Source of the DNA: an uncultured Eubacteriales bacterium
Lineage (GTDB): Bacteria; Bacillota; Clostridia; Christensenellales; CAG-138
Length of the DNA stretch: 64,000 bases
Reading direction: 5' to 3'
Assembly: GCA_902801845.1 (NCBI GenBank)
Contig: CADCJW010000004.1
Span: 243,676-307,675, forward strand
The position numbers and the translations under genes are program-made. A model generated the notes under the pieces. The model was not told the DNA's origin and did not search any database. It worked only from the letters and a program-made list of their open reading frames with translations. Below are positions 33,458 to 41,280 of this stretch, one piece after another; position 1 is the stretch's first letter, and every line of letters begins with the position of its first letter.

Positions 33458-34299
33458 GGCTTTCCCTCCTTTTTGTCCGTGCCCAGGCACAGCTGCAGGG
33501 CCGTCGCCGGGATGCTGTCCGCCACTTGGTCCGCGGCGGCCAGGGCGGCGGGGGAGGAGTTTTTTGCGGCCACGAATCGGCCCGCGTACGCCTTCAGCGA
33601 CAGATCGTTGTCGTCGTTCCCGAAGGCCGTCACGGCCTCCTTAGGCACCTTCAACCGTTGGGCCAAAGAAGCTAAGGCGCTGCCCTTGGATATCCCCTTG
33701 GCGGTGATCTCCGCCGCCTGGTTGGAGCCTGTGGCGGTGAAGCGCCCGTCCGCCGCTACCGCAGATCGGAAGGCCAGCTCCGCTTCGGGATCGCCGGGGG
33801 TGCAGACCACCTTCTCCGCCCGGGCGTCGGGCCGGGCAAGATAGTCCGTCCAGCTGGGCAGGATCCGGCTGTGGAGGGGGTACATATAGTACCGCCAGAA
33901 ATACTTCTTCGTATCGCTGCCACCGTCCGTCCTGCGCCGCCGCAAGGGTTCCTGTTTGGACAGATAGGTCCACTTGCCGATGCTCACGGCGTAGCGGCAG
34001 TCGAAGCCTTTGCCCAGCTCCATCAGCGCTTTCAGCTCCGCCCCGGACAGGGTCTTCTCCCATAGCGGCGCGCCCTTCGTGGGGGTCACCACCGCCCCGT
34101 TGGAGCAGATGAGATAGTCGATGAGCCGGGCGCTCTTCAGCCGCAAGGGTACCGTGCCCCGGTGACGGCCCGTGGCGATGACCGTCAGCAACCCCCGTTG
34201 ACGGAGGGCCCGCAGCATGTGGACGGCTTCCCTCGTCAGGGCTCCGTGCTCCAGGAGCGTTCCGTCCAGGTCGAACACCGCCATCTGCACCGGGATCAT
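33451..34299 (-). CDS. Cof-type HAD-superfamily phosphatase
   Basis: A 282-aa HAD hydrolase with motif I AVFDLDGTLLEHG, motif II VIATGRH, Lys in KGISKGSAL and motif IV FGNDDNDLSL, plus a type IIB cap between. Cof-type enzymes dephosphorylate sugar phosphates and similar compounds. The gene is locked between pgsA and cdsA with overlaps on both sides, and no recognisable phosphatidylglycerophosphate phosphatase is encoded nearby. A role in phospholipid or head-group dephosphorylation is worth considering, but it is inference. Confidence 0.87.
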   Translation of the reverse strand: MIPVQMAVFDLDGTLLEHGALTREAVHMLRALRQRGLLTVIATGRHRGTVPLRLKSARLIDYLICSNGAVVTPTKGAPLWEKTLSGAELKALMELGKGFDCRYAVSIGKWTYLSKQEPLRRRRTDGGSDTKKYFWRYYMYPLHSRILPSWTDYLARPDARAEKVVCTPGDPEAELAFRSAVAADGRFTATGSNQAAEITAKGISKGSALASLAQRLKVPKEAVTAFGNDDNDLSLKAYAGRFVAAKNSSPAALAAADQVADSIPATALQLCLGTDKKEGKPW

Positions 34300-34874
34300 A
34301 GAAGGGTCCTCTTTTCCGCTTCGGCAGCGTCGCTATGGGCATGGAAATGCTTGGCGTACAGGGCCAGGGACACCAGCATCATCGCCGCGCACAGAAGGAT
34401 CATGCCGTTGATGGCCCCCTCGGGCAGCTGGGGAAAGGCGAACATGGCCATGAGACAGGCGGTGGTCACCACGGTGCACAGCTTTCCGAACCACTTGGAG
34501 CTGAATGCCTGGCCGGTCTTCTTCATGGAGCGGGCGCCGATGGAGGCCTGGACCAGCTCCTTCATGGCCATGAAACCCAGCAAAAAGAAGAGCTTGGGAT
34601 GATGCTGGGCTACACAGACCAGGGCGGCGCCCTGGGTCAGTTTGTCCGCCAGGGGGTCCAGCATCTTTCCCAGGTTCGTCACCATGTTGAACCGACGGGC
34701 GATCTGCCCGTCCAGGATGTCGGAGAGGGCGGAGAGGGCGAATACGCACAAGGCGCCGATGGGATGCCCCTTCACGTACAGGGCGACCATCAGCGGGATG
34801 AGCAGGATACGAAACAGGCTGAGCAGGTTGGGGATGCTCCAAATTTGGTTGCGGCCTTCCAAAGGCATGGTCAC
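34296..34874 (-). CDS. pgsA: CDP-alcohol phosphatidyltransferase (phosphatidylglycerophosphate synthase)
   Basis: A 192-aa membrane enzyme carrying the CDP-alcohol phosphatidyltransferase motif DGxxAR(x8)GxxxDxxxD in LDGQIARRFNMV...GKMLDPLADK (about residues 53-77). NIWSIPNLLSLFRI-like entry and length match PgsA, which makes phosphatidylglycerophosphate from CDP-DAG and glycerol-3-phosphate. The likely start is the GTG at 34874, 7 bp after AAGGAG; an ATG follows two codons later. First gene of the phospholipid operon. Confidence 0.85.
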   Translation of the reverse strand: MTMPLEGRNQIWSIPNLLSLFRILLIPLMVALYVKGHPIGALCVFALSALSDILDGQIARRFNMVTNLGKMLDPLADKLTQGAALVCVAQHHPKLFFLLGFMAMKELVQASIGARSMKKTGQAFSSKWFGKLCTVVTTACLMAMFAFPQLPEGAINGMILLCAAMMLVSLALYAKHFHAHSDAAEAEKRTLL

Positions 34875-34993
34875 GATACGACTCCTTCCATAGATATCAG
34901 TAGTATACTCGAACCTTGCCGGAAAAGCAAACCGCCGCCCTCCCTTTGGCCCTGGGAAAAAGTGAAAAATTGGAAAACATAGCCAAGGAAAAA

Positions 34994-35012
34994 GCCTCCC
35001 CGCCGGGGAGGC
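34994..35012 (-). terminator. Terminator of proS
   Basis: GCCTCCCC / GGGGAGGC with a 3-nt loop and, on the minus strand, TTTTTCC after the stem, 16 bp beyond the proS stop. Confidence 0.85.
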
Positions 35013-35027
35013 AGAATCGGTCGCGGT

Positions 35028-36767
35028 TTACAGGGAAGCGGGGACCTTCTCCCAAATCTGATCCTTGAGCTCCTGGATGAGGGCCATGATCCGGGCGGGG
35101 GCGTCCTCGAGGGCCACGTCCTCCTTCACGCTCTTGTCCCGGGTCGTGAGCTCCACCACGCCCCGAGCCAATGTCTTGGGACTGATGATCACCCGCACCG
35201 GGCAGCCGAACAGGTCCGCGTCGGAGAACATGAACCCGGCGGACACGGTCCGATCGTCCAACAGGACCTCGGCGCCGGCTTTGGTGAGGGCGTCGTTGAG
35301 CTTTTCGGCCTGGGCCTTCACCTCCCCGTTGTCGGCCCTGAGGGCGCAGATCTCCACCTCCCAGGGGGCGATGGTGATGGGCCAGATGGGACCATACTGG
35401 TCGTGCTTCTCCTCACAGACGGAGGCCATGAGCCGGCCCACGCCGATGCCGTAACAGCCCATGATGGGGTTGACCCGGTTGCCGTTCTCGTCGTCATAGG
35501 TCATGCCCATGGCTTCGGTGTACCGGCGCCCCAGCTGGAAGATGTTGCCCACCTCGATGCCCCGGCGGACCTGAATGGTATGCTTGTGGCAGCTGGGGCA
35601 CTCGCCGCCCGCCTGGGCCTTGCCCAGGTCCACGTATACGGTATCCGCGGGCAGATCCCGGCTGGGGGTGAAGCCGGTGAAGTGGTAGGCCTCCTTGTTG
35701 GCGCCGCAGATCAGGTTGGTGGCGCCCACCAAAGAGCGGTCGAAGAGGACCGTGGCCTTGGTGGACAGGCCCACGGGGCCGATGTTCCCGGCGCAGAGGC
35801 CCGCGTTCTCGATGTCCACGGCGGGATGGACGGCCGCCTTTAGACAGTTGGTGAGCTTGGTCTCGTTCACCTCGACGTCGCCCCGGGTGAAGATGAGCAC
35901 GAAGCTGTCGTCCGCGTTGCGCTGGTAGACCACGGCCTTGCAGGATTTCTCCGCCCGGCTGCCCAGCAGCAGACACACGTCCTCGATGGTCTTGGCTTCG
36001 CCGGTATACACGCTCGTCAGAGGCTTGACCACCGCGTCAGCCTCGTTATGGACGATGCACTCCGCCGCCTCCATGTTGGCCCGATAGCCGCATTCGGGGC
36101 AGATGACCAGGGTGTCCTCGCCGATGTCGGTGAGGAGCATGAACTCGTGGCTCACCTTGCCGCCCATCATGCCGGAGTCGGATTTGACGGCGATGACCTC
36201 GGGGATGCCCGCCCGGGCGTAGATGCGCTCATAGGCCCGGTAGCAGCGGTCGTAATACTTTTCCAGATCCTCCTGGGAGGTGTGGAAGGAGTAGGCGTCC
36301 TTCATGGTGAACTCCCGGACGCGGATGAGGCCGCCCCGGGCCCGGGGCTCGTCCCGGAACTTGGTCTGGATCTGGTAGATCATGAAGGGGTACTTCTGGT
36401 AGGTGCCCGCGATGTTGTTGGCCATGTGGACGGCAGCCTCCTCGTGGGTCATGCCCAGGCACATGTCCGCCCCGGACCGATCCTTGAAGCGGAGCATCTC
36501 GCTGCCGATGCTGTCCCAGCGGCCCGAGGACTGCCAAAGGGCGGCGGGCATGGTCACGGGGAAGAGGACCTCCTGCCCGTCGATCAAATCCATCTCCTCC
36601 CGCAGGATCCTTTCGATCTTCCGCTGGATGCGCACGGCGGGGGGCAGCAGGGAATAGATGCCGTTGCCCACCTGTTTCATGTATCCGCCGCGGGTCATGA
36701 GATTCTGGCTCTCGATGTCCGCGACCCGGTCCTTATAGCGTTCGCCCAAAAGTTGGCTGACTTTCAT
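35028..36767 (-). CDS. proS: Prolyl-tRNA synthetase, bacterial type
   Basis: A 579-aa class II synthetase of full bacterial ProS length. Motif 1 region GNGIYSLLPPAVRIQRKIE, motif 2 TKFRDEPRARGGLIRVREF and motif 3 GCYGIGVGRLMASV are present, as is the inserted editing domain (about residues 225-385, with CKAVVYQR and GDVEVNETKL). A CPECGYRANMEAAE segment precedes it. It charges tRNA-Pro with proline. Transcribed alone: a TATAAT-type -10 lies at 36806-36801 on the minus strand and a strong terminator follows. Confidence 0.96.
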   Translation of the reverse strand: MKVSQLLGERYKDRVADIESQNLMTRGGYMKQVGNGIYSLLPPAVRIQRKIERILREEMDLIDGQEVLFPVTMPAALWQSSGRWDSIGSEMLRFKDRSGADMCLGMTHEEAAVHMANNIAGTYQKYPFMIYQIQTKFRDEPRARGGLIRVREFTMKDAYSFHTSQEDLEKYYDRCYRAYERIYARAGIPEVIAVKSDSGMMGGKVSHEFMLLTDIGEDTLVICPECGYRANMEAAECIVHNEADAVVKPLTSVYTGEAKTIEDVCLLLGSRAEKSCKAVVYQRNADDSFVLIFTRGDVEVNETKLTNCLKAAVHPAVDIENAGLCAGNIGPVGLSTKATVLFDRSLVGATNLICGANKEAYHFTGFTPSRDLPADTVYVDLGKAQAGGECPSCHKHTIQVRRGIEVGNIFQLGRRYTEAMGMTYDDENGNRVNPIMGCYGIGVGRLMASVCEEKHDQYGPIWPITIAPWEVEICALRADNGEVKAQAEKLNDALTKAGAEVLLDDRTVSAGFMFSDADLFGCPVRVIISPKTLARGVVELTTRDKSVKEDVALEDAPARIMALIQELKDQIWEKVPASL

Positions 36768-36844
36768 GATGTACCTCTCAAATTTTCATTGAAATATCGT
36801 TTATTATACCATACAATTCCAGGATTTCCAGCCCAAAACCGATT

Positions 36845-36877
36845 TTTGTGTACACAAATCGAAACATACGTTATAAT
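36845..36877 (+). promoter_or_regulatory. Promoter abutting the VanY-like gene start, with palindrome
   Basis: TATAAT (36872-36877) ends 6 bp before the ATG, with TGTACA 17 bp upstream as -35. The -35 lies inside a perfect 14-bp palindrome, TTTGTGTACACAAA (36845-36858). There is no Shine-Dalgarno site, so the transcript may be leaderless. Confidence 0.45.
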
Positions 36878-36883
36878 AAAGCC

Positions 36884-37792
36884 ATGCAACGGAAAGTTTT
36901 TGCTCTGATGGGACTGTGTGCCCTCATATTGCTGGGCTGCAAAGCGGAAGCCCCGTCTCTGAGTGAGGCGGCGTCGACGCCCGCCCCCACGGCCACGCCG
37001 GCGCCCACCTCGACCCCTTCGCCCGTCCCGGAACAGGCGGCGGTGATCGTGGCCCAGACGCCGACGCCCACCGTGACGCCCCAACCTACCCCCGAGCCCA
37101 CGCCCACCCCCAGCCCCGCGCCCACGGCCACGCCGGAGCCGACGGCCACCCCCGATCCCTTCGAGGGGCAGAAGCGGGTGAACCACAAAAAGGACGACCG
37201 GTTCTTCTACGTGACCCTGTCGGACGCGCTGAAGGAGCGGATCACAGGCATGAGCTACCCAGCCCCAGAGGAGCCCTGCCGGGTGAGCTATGACGACCTT
37301 CGCTACGTGCGCATCCTCTACGTGGACTTCGACGGTCAGGAGCAGGAGGGGGAGCTGATGGTGAATCGGCGGGTGGCGGACGACGTGATCGACATCTTCT
37401 ATAAACTCTACATGAAACAGTATCAGTTGGCCTCTGTGAAGCTGGTGGATGACTTCGGCCAGCCCGGGGACGACGGCAACTCCATGCGGGCCAACAATAC
37501 CTCCGCCTTCTGCTACCGGCAGGTGACCGGGTCCAATCACCTGTCCTGGCACAGTTTCGGGGCGGCCATCGATATCAACCCTCTCCAAAACCCCTATGTG
37601 AACAAGGGCCGAGTCTCCCCGGAGGAGGCGAGGGAGTATCTCGATCGGAAGGACAAGCGGCCCCACATGATCGACCACAGCGATTACTGCTACAAGGTCT
37701 TCAAGGCCCACGGCTGGAAGTGGGGCGGCGACTGGACCGGGGACAAGGATTATCAGCATTTTTATAAGGAACTAAAGGGAGTGACGCGATGA
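36884..37792 (+). CDS. VanY-like M15 D-Ala-D-Ala carboxypeptidase lipoprotein
   Basis: A 302-aa lipoprotein (MQRKVFALMGLCALILLGCK, lipid Cys about residue 19). Residues about 27-90 are a Pro/Thr/Ala-rich linker of repeated PTPTP-type units. Residues about 100-302 are an M15-type peptidase: SWHSFGAAIDINP holds zinc His and Asp, and HGWKWGGDWTGDKDYQHF holds the catalytic Asp and second zinc His. It likely trims peptidoglycan stem peptides from outside the membrane, the linker spanning the wall. Similar linkers occur in three envelope proteins at 54-61 kb. Its end overlaps the next gene (ATGA). Confidence 0.88.
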   Translation: MQRKVFALMGLCALILLGCKAEAPSLSEAASTPAPTATPAPTSTPSPVPEQAAVIVAQTPTPTVTPQPTPEPTPTPSPAPTATPEPTATPDPFEGQKRVNHKKDDRFFYVTLSDALKERITGMSYPAPEEPCRVSYDDLRYVRILYVDFDGQEQEGELMVNRRVADDVIDIFYKLYMKQYQLASVKLVDDFGQPGDDGNSMRANNTSAFCYRQVTGSNHLSWHSFGAAIDINPLQNPYVNKGRVSPEEAREYLDRKDKRPHMIDHSDYCYKVFKAHGWKWGGDWTGDKDYQHFYKELKGVTR

Positions 37793-38511
37793 ATGCAGAC
37801 CGGGAGCAGGCGGCGATCCGCTATTTGGAGCAGGAATATCTGTGGCATGTGGACATGCTGGAAGCCCTGCGGCGGGGCCGGGGCGAGGTGGTCTACTTCA
37901 GGGGGAAGACCGTGCTCATCCGGCGGAACGAGGGGCCGGGCATATATCTCTTGACGACGGATGATCTAAAGGAGGCGGAAGCGGCCTTTGCGGGGCAGCC
38001 TGCGCCTCGGGACGTGGTGGCCCGGGGGCCGGGCGTGGCGGAGTGGATCGGGAAGCGGTTCCATCTGACCCTCAGCGAGTATTGCTGCAACGTGGCGTAT
38101 CTTAAGCAGGAGCGGCTTTCCTGGGATTGCCCCGGGCTGGTGATCCGGCCCTATCGGGTGGAGGAGTTGCCAGCGTTTTTGGCGCATTACGACATCGAGA
38201 ACGAGGCCGAGGCCCGGGAGCATATCGAGAAGGGGGAGCTGTTCGCCGCGGAGTACGAGGGGAAGCTGGCCGGGTTCATGGGGCTCCACGCCGACGGGTC
38301 CATGGGCCTTTTGGAGATCTTTCCCGAGTATCGGAGGCTGGGCATCGGCCGGGCCATCGAAATATTCTTCATCAACTTCTGCCTGGATAGGGGCTGGGTC
38401 CCCTATGGGCAGGTCTTCTGCGACAACGAAAAGTCCTTCTCCCTCCAGGAGCACCTGGGCATGTCCGTGGACCGCACCAAGCGCCTCTGCTGGTGCATAT
38501 CGATGGAATGA
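37789..38511 (+). CDS. GNAT-family acetyltransferase
   Basis: A 240-aa protein. The N-terminal 110 residues form an acetyltransferase-like half-domain without clear motifs. The C-terminal part is a canonical GNAT with motif A LLEIFPEYRRLGIGRAIEIFFINFCL (about residues 175-200) and a following CDNEKSFSLQEHLGM block. This two-part arrangement is common in clostridial GNATs of unknown substrate. Coupled by ATGA to the VanY-like gene. Confidence 0.8.
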   Translation: MNADREQAAIRYLEQEYLWHVDMLEALRRGRGEVVYFRGKTVLIRRNEGPGIYLLTTDDLKEAEAAFAGQPAPRDVVARGPGVAEWIGKRFHLTLSEYCCNVAYLKQERLSWDCPGLVIRPYRVEELPAFLAHYDIENEAEAREHIEKGELFAAEYEGKLAGFMGLHADGSMGLLEIFPEYRRLGIGRAIEIFFINFCLDRGWVPYGQVFCDNEKSFSLQEHLGMSVDRTKRLCWCISME

Positions 38512-38530
38512 GGAAGGATTGAAAGCTTCG

Positions 38531-38556
38531 CACCTTTTCTTAGAAAAGAAAAGGTG
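38531..38556. repeat. AT-rich hairpin repeat, copy 1
   Basis: CACCTTTTCTT / AAGAAAAGGTG with a 4-nt loop, 20 bp after the GNAT stop. A member of the local hairpin family whose arms contain TTTTCTT/AAGAAAA. Confidence 0.6.
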
Positions 38557-38630
38557 CTGCCAAAAGAACCGAAAAAGGAGTATTGCTTTTTATACGAAAG
38601 CTTTACTCCTTCTTGCATTTCTCTTTTTGC

Positions 38631-38667
38631 GCCGCTTTTCCTCTTTAGCCTAAAGAGAAAAAGCGGC
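38631..38667. repeat. AT-rich hairpin repeat, copy 2
   Basis: GCCGCTTTTCCTCTTTAG pairs almost perfectly with CTAAAGAGAAAAAGCGGC. It lies just after the end of the convergent aspartate kinase gene and probably terminates it. The outer GCCGCTTTT arm is shared with copy 3. Confidence 0.6.
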
Positions 38668-38679
38668 AAAAGAAATCAC

Positions 38680-40008
38680 TTACTCGCAAAACGCTCTATA
38701 TATCGCCCGGACCGCGTTCTCAAAATCCCGCTGGTCCACGCCCACGATCAGGTTCATCTCCTTGGGGCTCTGGTCGATGATCCGGGAGCTGACCCCCGCC
38801 GCCGAAAGGGCGGTGAACAGCCGCGCCGCCACGCCCAAGGTCCGGGCCATGCCGTGGCCCACGGTGGCGATGAGGGCGATGGAGCTGGCAACTTCCATGG
38901 TGTCTGGCTTCAGCTCCGTCCGGATCTCGTGGTAGAGCTGGTCCATCTTCCCCTTGATGTCCGTGTCGTTCAAAACGACGGTCAAATTGTCGATACCGGA
39001 GGGCATGCTCTCCACCGGTATGTCGTGTCGGTCCAAAATCTTCAACAGCGTATACGCGAATCCAGGCTGCTTGTGCAGGTTGTCCTTCGTCAGCGTGATC
39101 ATGGTGAACCCTCGCCGTCCCGCGATGCCGGCGACGATGCTGTGCCGGTGCTCCTTCATGAGCGTGCCCTCGTTCACGATCCAGGTGCCGCTGGTCTCGG
39201 GATGGTTGGTGTTCCGTACATGGATGGGGATACGCGCCTCCCGCACGGGGAAGATACTCTCCTCGTGGAGCACCGATGCCCCCATATAGGAAAGCTCCCG
39301 CAGCTCCGTATAGGACACGGCGTGCATGATCCTGGCCTCCGGCACGATCCGGGGGTCGGCCATCATGAATCCGTCCACGTCCGTCCAATTCTCGTACTCG
39401 TCGGCGCCCACCGCCCGGGCGATGATGGCGCCGGTGATGTCAGAGCCGCCCCGGGAGAAGGTGCGGATGCTCCCGTCGGGCATGGCCCCATAGAAGCCGG
39501 GGATCACGGCGCGGGGCAGATCCTTCAAAGGGGCGCAATAGCAGGCCGTAGCCTCCATATCCAGCTTGCCGTCCTCCGTAAAGCGAATAAGCTGGGCCGC
39601 ATCCACCATGGGCACGTGAAGATAGGCTCCCATGAGCTTGGCGCAGAGGTACTCGCCCCGGCTGGCCACGTAATCCCGGGAAGCCCGGCCTGTGCCCAGC
39701 TCCGCCTCGATCTCGTCCAACGCCTCGGAAATATGCGCTGATTCGATGGAAAGGTCCCGCTCAATGGACAAAAACCGATCCCGGATGGGACCGAAGGCGG
39801 GGGAGAAATCCTCCCGCCGGGCGGCCAGATCCGCGCAGCGGTAGAGAAGGTCGGTGATCTTATCGTCCCCGGAAAACCGCTTCCCCGGCGCGCTGACCAC
39901 CACGAACCGCCGGGTCGGGTCCGCCTGCAAAATGGCGGCCACCTTCCGGAACTGGTCGGCGTCACTCAGGGACGATCCGCCGAACTTCGCGGCCTTTACC
40001 ATGGGCAT
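38680..40008 (-). CDS. lysC: Aspartate kinase
   Basis: A 442-aa monofunctional aspartokinase: N-terminal KAAKFGGSSLSDADQFRKVA, then FSRGGSDITGAIIARAV (substrate/ATP site), and two ACT domains in the C-terminal third (VSSRIIDQSPKEMNLIVGV belongs to the second), which bind amino-acid effectors. It catalyses the first step of the lysine/threonine/methionine pathway; asd, the next step, is at 50803. Two ATGs two codons apart fit the AAGGAGG site; either may be used. ACT domains suggest feedback inhibition. Confidence 0.93.
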   Translation of the reverse strand: MPMVKAAKFGGSSLSDADQFRKVAAILQADPTRRFVVVSAPGKRFSGDDKITDLLYRCADLAARREDFSPAFGPIRDRFLSIERDLSIESAHISEALDEIEAELGTGRASRDYVASRGEYLCAKLMGAYLHVPMVDAAQLIRFTEDGKLDMEATACYCAPLKDLPRAVIPGFYGAMPDGSIRTFSRGGSDITGAIIARAVGADEYENWTDVDGFMMADPRIVPEARIMHAVSYTELRELSYMGASVLHEESIFPVREARIPIHVRNTNHPETSGTWIVNEGTLMKEHRHSIVAGIAGRRGFTMITLTKDNLHKQPGFAYTLLKILDRHDIPVESMPSGIDNLTVVLNDTDIKGKMDQLYHEIRTELKPDTMEVASSIALIATVGHGMARTLGVAARLFTALSAAGVSSRIIDQSPKEMNLIVGVDQRDFENAVRAIYRAFCE

Positions 40009-40108
40009 GAAACCTCCTTCCTCCCCATATTATCTATCATTATAGCGGCAATCGGCCCGTCGCGCAAGTTTTTCCCTTCCTCTCACAAAAAAATATGCAA
40101 GCCGCCTG

Positions 40109-40137
40109 TTCCCAATCCCGTCGATCCATGGTATACT
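40109..40137 (+). promoter_or_regulatory. Promoter abutting the LTD-protein start
   Basis: TATACT (40132-40137) ends 7 bp before the ATG at 40145, with TTCCCA 17 bp upstream (weak -35). No Shine-Dalgarno site fits, so this too may be a leaderless start. Confidence 0.4.
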
Positions 40138-40144
40138 TACCTCC

Positions 40145-40843
40145 ATGAAGCGGAAAAAGGAAACAAACGGTCAACTCCTGCCGGAAAAGGAGGAAAGGGT
40201 CATCGACCTGCTTTCGCCCGAGGAAACCACGGGGGCGGAGCCGGGAACTCCTGTCTTCGACGAGGGGTTTGCCCGCCGTCGCCGGGGCCCTGATCTCAGG
40301 CTGCCTCTGGGGCTGTTGGTCACGCTGTTGCTTATCGGCGGCGTGGGGTACTTCCTCTGGCAGTACATGCAGACGGAAACATCGACCGGGGGCGGCACCC
40401 TGGTCTTCAACGAGATCTGCACCTCCAACCACCAGTCCCTGATCTCGGAGACCTTGGGCAGCCCGGACTGGGTGGAGCTTTATAACGGCTCGAAAAAGAC
40501 CCTGAATCTGAAGGGGTACGGCCTCACCGACAACCCCAAGCAGAGCTATAAGTATACCCTGCCCGAGATCCAGCTGGAGCCGGGAGCGTACCTGCTGGTC
40601 TACTTCGCCGGCGGCAGCGAAGAGGCGGACAGCGATCCCCTCTGCACGGGCTTCGGCCTCAGCCGATACGGGGAATCGCTGCTGCTGGTGGATGCCAATT
40701 ATAACGTTCTGGACAGCGTGGAGGTCCCCGCCTTGGAGCGGGACGTGTCCTATGCCCGGGCGAACGACGGCAGCTGGGGCTACGCCATCCTGCCCACGCC
40801 GGGACAAGCCAACGGGGAGGACATCATACCGGCATGGAACTGA
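40145..40843 (+). CDS. Membrane-anchored lamin-tail-domain (LTD) protein
   Basis: A 232-aa protein with a charged cytoplasmic N-terminus (about 55 residues), one membrane span (about 56-75) and an external lamin-tail domain (VFNEICTSNH, PDWVELYNGSKKTLNLKGYGLTDNP, ATPGQAN-like end LPTPGQANGED). LTDs are Ig-like modules found in secreted bacterial nucleases and surface proteins. No enzyme domain is attached. Its end overlaps mrnC by 10 bp, an unexpected link between a surface protein and an rRNA-processing enzyme, probably only operon sharing. Confidence 0.8.
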   Translation: MKRKKETNGQLLPEKEERVIDLLSPEETTGAEPGTPVFDEGFARRRRGPDLRLPLGLLVTLLLIGGVGYFLWQYMQTETSTGGGTLVFNEICTSNHQSLISETLGSPDWVELYNGSKKTLNLKGYGLTDNPKQSYKYTLPEIQLEPGAYLLVYFAGGSEEADSDPLCTGFGLSRYGESLLLVDANYNVLDSVEVPALERDVSYARANDGSWGYAILPTPGQANGEDIIPAWN

Positions 40844-41277
40844 GCACCCAGCGGCGCATGAGCCGGGCCTTAGGGTACCCGGTGGAGGATCCCAGGCAGA
40901 TACCGGCCCTGAACTTAGCCTACGTGGGGGACACGGTCTACGACCTGTACGTGCGGGCCTATCTCATCCACACCCATCCGGAAACGGTCCACAACCTGCA
41001 CCTGCTCTCGGCCAGGATGGTCTGCGCCCAGGGCCAGGCCCGGGCCTTTTTCGCCATGGAACCCCAGCTCAGCGAGGAGGAGCTTTCCGTCTATCGCCGG
41101 GGCCGCAACGCCCACAGCGGCACCGTGCCCAAGAACGCCAACGTGATGGACTATCGGGTGGCCACAGGCCTGGAGACCCTGTTGGGGCATCTGTGGGTCC
41201 TGGGCCGGGAGGAGCGGATCGACGAGCTCATGGCTATCGCCGTCCAAGTCAACGAAGAAGCAGGAAAGGAAACATGA
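40834..41277 (+). CDS. mrnC: Mini-ribonuclease III
   Basis: A 147-aa RNase III catalytic domain without a dsRNA-binding domain. LNLAYVGDTVYDLYVRAYLI holds the catalytic Glu/Asp region equivalent, and YRRGRNAHSGTVPKNANVMDY is the characteristic MrnC block. It matures 23S rRNA ends in Bacillota. The next gene, rlmB, methylates 23S rRNA, and the order mrnC-rlmB-sigH is conserved in clostridia and bacilli. Confidence 0.92.
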   Translation: MELSTQRRMSRALGYPVEDPRQIPALNLAYVGDTVYDLYVRAYLIHTHPETVHNLHLLSARMVCAQGQARAFFAMEPQLSEEELSVYRRGRNAHSGTVPKNANVMDYRVATGLETLLGHLWVLGREERIDELMAIAVQVNEEAGKET

Positions 41278-41280
41278 TCT

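Noticed and set aside
36871..37188. Val/Gly repeat protein opposite the VanY-like linker, and similar frames at 54592-55191 and 57928-58419
   Set aside because: They are the reverse complement of Pro/Thr-coding repeats and have no expression signals.
40009..40144. Lysine riboswitch upstream of aspartate kinase
   Set aside because: Only 136 bp separate it from the divergent gene. I see neither the conserved lysine-riboswitch core nor a terminator/antiterminator pair.
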